Part shown: in pieces, positions 62,185 through 64,000 of the stretch
How the letters are laid out: each line of letters begins with the position of its first letter
Position numbering within the stretch: position 1 is the stretch's first letter
From: Catenuloplanes niger
GTDB lineage: Bacteria > Actinomycetota > Actinomycetes > Mycobacteriales > Micromonosporaceae
Assembly: GCF_031458255.1 (NCBI RefSeq)
Contig: NZ_JAVDYC010000001.1
Location: 4,969,001 to 5,033,000, forward strand
DNA length: 64,000 nucleotides
Reading direction: 5' to 3'
The notes under the pieces: generated by a model
Database searches by the model: none
Told to the model about the DNA's origin: nothing
The model's input: the letters and a program-made list of their open reading frames with translations, nothing else
Program-made: the position numbers and the translations under genes

Positions 62185-63315
62185 TCGGCTGCGCACTTCG
62201 CGTCGATCTTCTCCGGCGCGCCGGAGGGCACCTGGGTCGCGCCGGGCCGGGTGAACCTGATCGGCGAGCACACCGACTACAACGACGGCTTCGTGCTGCC
62301 CTTCGCCATCCCGCAGCGGACCGAGGTGTCCGCCGCCCGGCTCCCCGGGAAGTCCTGGGAGGCGTGGTCCGCGCTGAACGGCGAGACCATCCGCTTCACC
62401 GAGGACGACCTCACACCCGGCGGCGTCCCCGGCTGGGGCGCCTATGTGGCCTCGGTCGTCTGGGCGCTGCGCGAGCGGGGGTACGACGTGCCCGGTGCCC
62501 GCCTGGCGATCACCTCGAACGTGCCGCTCGGCGCCGGCCTGTCGTCCTCCGCGTCGCTGGAGTCCGCCGTGCTGGGCGCACTCGTCGACCTGGGCGGGCT
62601 GGACGTGCCGGTCGAGGAGCGGCCGGCGATCGCGCAGCTCGGTGAGAACGGATACGTCGGCATGCCCAGCGGCATCCTGGACCAGTCCGCGTCGATCCGC
62701 TGCCGGGAGGGCCACGCGCTGTTCCTGGACTGCCGCACGCTGGAGGTCGAGCACATCCCGTTCGACCTGGCCGCGGCCGGCCTGGCGATCCTCGTGATCA
62801 ACAGCAACGCGCCGCACCAGCTGGTCGACGGGGAGTACGCGGAGCGCCGGGCCAGCTGTGAGGCGGCCGCGGCCGCGCTCGGCGTGCCCGCGCTGCGCGA
62901 CGTGGAGCTGTCCGGGCTGGACGACGCGCTGGCCCGGCTGGACGACGACGTGCTGCGCCGCCGGACCCGGCACATCGTCACGGAGGACGACCGGGTGCTG
63001 CGCACGGTGGAGCTGCTGCGGGCCGGCGACGTGCGCGGCATCGGCCCGCTGATGACCGCGTCGCACGCGTCCATGCGCGACGACTTCGAGATCACGGTGG
63101 AGCAGGTGGACCTGGCGGTCTCCGCGGCGCTGGAAGCCGGCGCGTTCGGCGCCCGGATGACCGGCGGCGGCTTCGGCGGGTGCGTGCTCGCGCTGGTCGA
63201 GGTGTCCGCGGCGGACGAGGTCCGGGCCGCGGTGGAGAAGGCCTACGCGGCCCGCTCGTTCACGCCGCCGACCACGTTCGCCGCCACCGCGGCGCCGGGC
63301 GCGCACCGCCGCTGA
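62161..63315 (+). CDS. galK: galactokinase
   Basis: 384-aa GHMP kinase that phosphorylates galactose at C1. Marks are APGRVNLIGEHTDYNDGFVL, ATP loop NVPLGAGLSSSASLESAVLG and MTGGGFGGCVLALVEV. Residues 1-8 are encoded by a repeat; the conserved domain begins later. AGGAGACGGC before ATG 62161 (GGAGGAG in the repeat spacer) gives the RBS. Second gene of the galE-galK unit. Confidence 0.94.
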   Translation: MSELANESSAAHFASIFSGAPEGTWVAPGRVNLIGEHTDYNDGFVLPFAIPQRTEVSAARLPGKSWEAWSALNGETIRFTEDDLTPGGVPGWGAYVASVVWALRERGYDVPGARLAITSNVPLGAGLSSSASLESAVLGALVDLGGLDVPVEERPAIAQLGENGYVGMPSGILDQSASIRCREGHALFLDCRTLEVEHIPFDLAAAGLAILVINSNAPHQLVDGEYAERRASCEAAAAALGVPALRDVELSGLDDALARLDDDVLRRRTRHIVTEDDRVLRTVELLRAGDVRGIGPLMTASHASMRDDFEITVEQVDLAVSAALEAGAFGARMTGGGFGGCVLALVEVSAADEVRAAVEKAYAARSFTPPTTFAATAAPGAHRR

Positions 63316-63369
63316 CCCCGGCCCGTGATCGAGGCGTCCCGCGGCACGGGGGCGCCCGGTCCCGGTCGT

Positions 63370-63404
63370 GCGAATGGCCCCGGGCGACGCCCGGGGCCAT
63401 TCGC
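63370..63404. terminator. bidirectional terminator between galK and the BNR gene
   Basis: Perfect 16-bp stem GCGAATGGCCCCGGGC/GCCCGGGGCCATTCGC with a 3-nt loop, 55 nt after galK and 27 nt after the convergent stop. Confidence 0.7.
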
Positions 63405-63430
63405 GTGTCGCGCCCAGAAGGGCGGGCGCG

Positions 63431-64000
63431 TCAGGTGATCCAGAGTTTCTGCCAGGTGAGTCCGTCGGTGGAGAACGCGACGTAGCCGGCGCCGTAGAGG
63501 TTCTCGGCGACCCAGCCGGCCGTGGTCCGGCGCAGCTCGCCGACGGTCGGCAGCGAGCCGGTCAGCTTCGTGAACGTGGCGCCGTGGTCGGCGCTGACCC
63601 ACCAGGTGGCGCCGCCGTTGGCGACCAGCAGCCGGCCGTCCGGCAGCGGCACCGCCTCGCCGGACACCGAACCCGGCCGGTCGGCGCCGCCGGCCGTGCG
63701 CGTGGCGTGGAACGAGCCGCCGCCGTCGGTGGAGTGGTGGATCGCCAGCACCGCGTCGTCCTTGCCGGTGACGATCACGTAGACGTGCTCGTTGCGGACC
63801 GCGACCGAGATGCCCTCGACGCCGCCGGTGCCGAACGAGCGCAGGTCCCAGCTCTTGCCCGCGTCGTGGGTGACCGCGACCGCGGCCCGGCCGGCGTGGT
63901 CGACGCCCGCGACCCACCACGCGCGCGAGGCGGTGGCGGCCGGCGCGACCCAGCGCACGTCCAGCGCGGGCTGGGTGGCCAGTGCGACCGCGCGGCCGCC
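63431..64000 (-). CDS. BNR/Asp-box repeat protein, C-terminal part, runs off right edge
   Basis: 189 residues of a beta-propeller protein whose N-terminus lies outside; the frame is open to base 64000. Asp-box motifs S-x-D-x-G-x-x-[WF] recur: VTHDAGKSWDLRSF, HSTDGGGSFHATR, VSADHGATFTKL and FSTDGLTWQKLW, spaced about 40-55 residues. Such repeats occur in exo-sialidases, VPS10-like and photosystem-assembly-like proteins and are mostly extracellular; catalytic residues are not visible in this part. A GTG at 63958 is internal, not the true start. Confidence 0.75.
   Translation of the reverse strand, partial: GGRAVALATQPALDVRWVAPAATASRAWWVAGVDHAGRAAVAVTHDAGKSWDLRSFGTGGVEGISVAVRNEHVYVIVTGKDDAVLAIHHSTDGGGSFHATRTAGGADRPGSVSGEAVPLPDGRLLVANGGATWWVSADHGATFTKLTGSLPTVGELRRTTAGWVAENLYGAGYVAFSTDGLTWQKLWIT

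Overview
The window is about 74% GC with GTG/TTG starts, ATGA-coupled operons, leaderless genes, an XRE-DUF5753/DUF397 pair and MatAB-like and ytf-type genes. This points to a filamentous actinomycete, most likely Micromonosporaceae (Actinoplanes/Catenuloplanes-like). That placement is inferred from gene style and not from a marker phylogeny.

Left edge (1-1.7 kb). A low-GC, truncated class III nucleotide cyclase gene runs off the left edge. A 3' fragment of a tRNA-Ala(CGC) gene with its own terminator follows at 663-754. This looks like the right end (attR) of an integrative element whose body lies left of the window. Next come gene debris, including a frameshifted small gene, and a structured leader whose last hairpin covers the ribosome binding site of a 30-codon ORF.

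1.86-7.4 kb is a tightly coupled exopolysaccharide operon: a processive GT2 synthase, two secreted parallel beta-helix proteins and UDP-glucose 6-dehydrogenase. It suggests a uronic-acid polymer. After a PPOX flavoprotein, 8.15-13.5 kb holds two tandem copies of an undescribed two-gene cassette. Each copy has a soluble helical-repeat-like protein followed by an M16-type metallopeptidase fused to a PH-like domain and C-terminal membrane helices. Both copies start from the same leaderless -10 element.

13.6-26.7 kb: an aminotransferase, a 58-aa TTG-start candidate peptide gene, a MerR-like regulator, and then a pentose/arabinoxylan region. That region has a LacI regulator, a YtfQ/YtfR/YtfT/YjfF-like sugar importer with a perfect LacI operator in its promoter, a second LacI, a GH10-CBM2 xylanase with a CebR-like operator, and a GH43 enzyme.

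26.7-43.6 kb: a GAF/degenerate-kinase protein, a MatAB-like operon (NodB deacetylase-GT2 fusion), a protein O-mannosyltransferase divergent from rsmI, a 19-bp minisatellite, an Ala/Pro-rich membrane protein, metG, a hybrid histidine kinase and a TatD nuclease. 43.6-45.6 kb is a typical actinomycete DUF5753/DUF397 neighbourhood with a GC break inside the regulator gene.

45.7-64 kb is mostly housekeeping: rsmA, ispE, an ABC-F ATPase, two DUF4383-like membrane proteins, a TetR regulator, tRNA-Gln, glmU, prs, rplY, pth, a polyprenyl-phosphate sugar transferase, cysQ-cysD-cysN, galE-galK and a partial BNR-repeat protein. A REP-like repeat between galE and galK supplies the galK start codon. The prs, glmU, galE, ugd and sugar-transferase genes all feed nucleotide-sugar and envelope metabolism.
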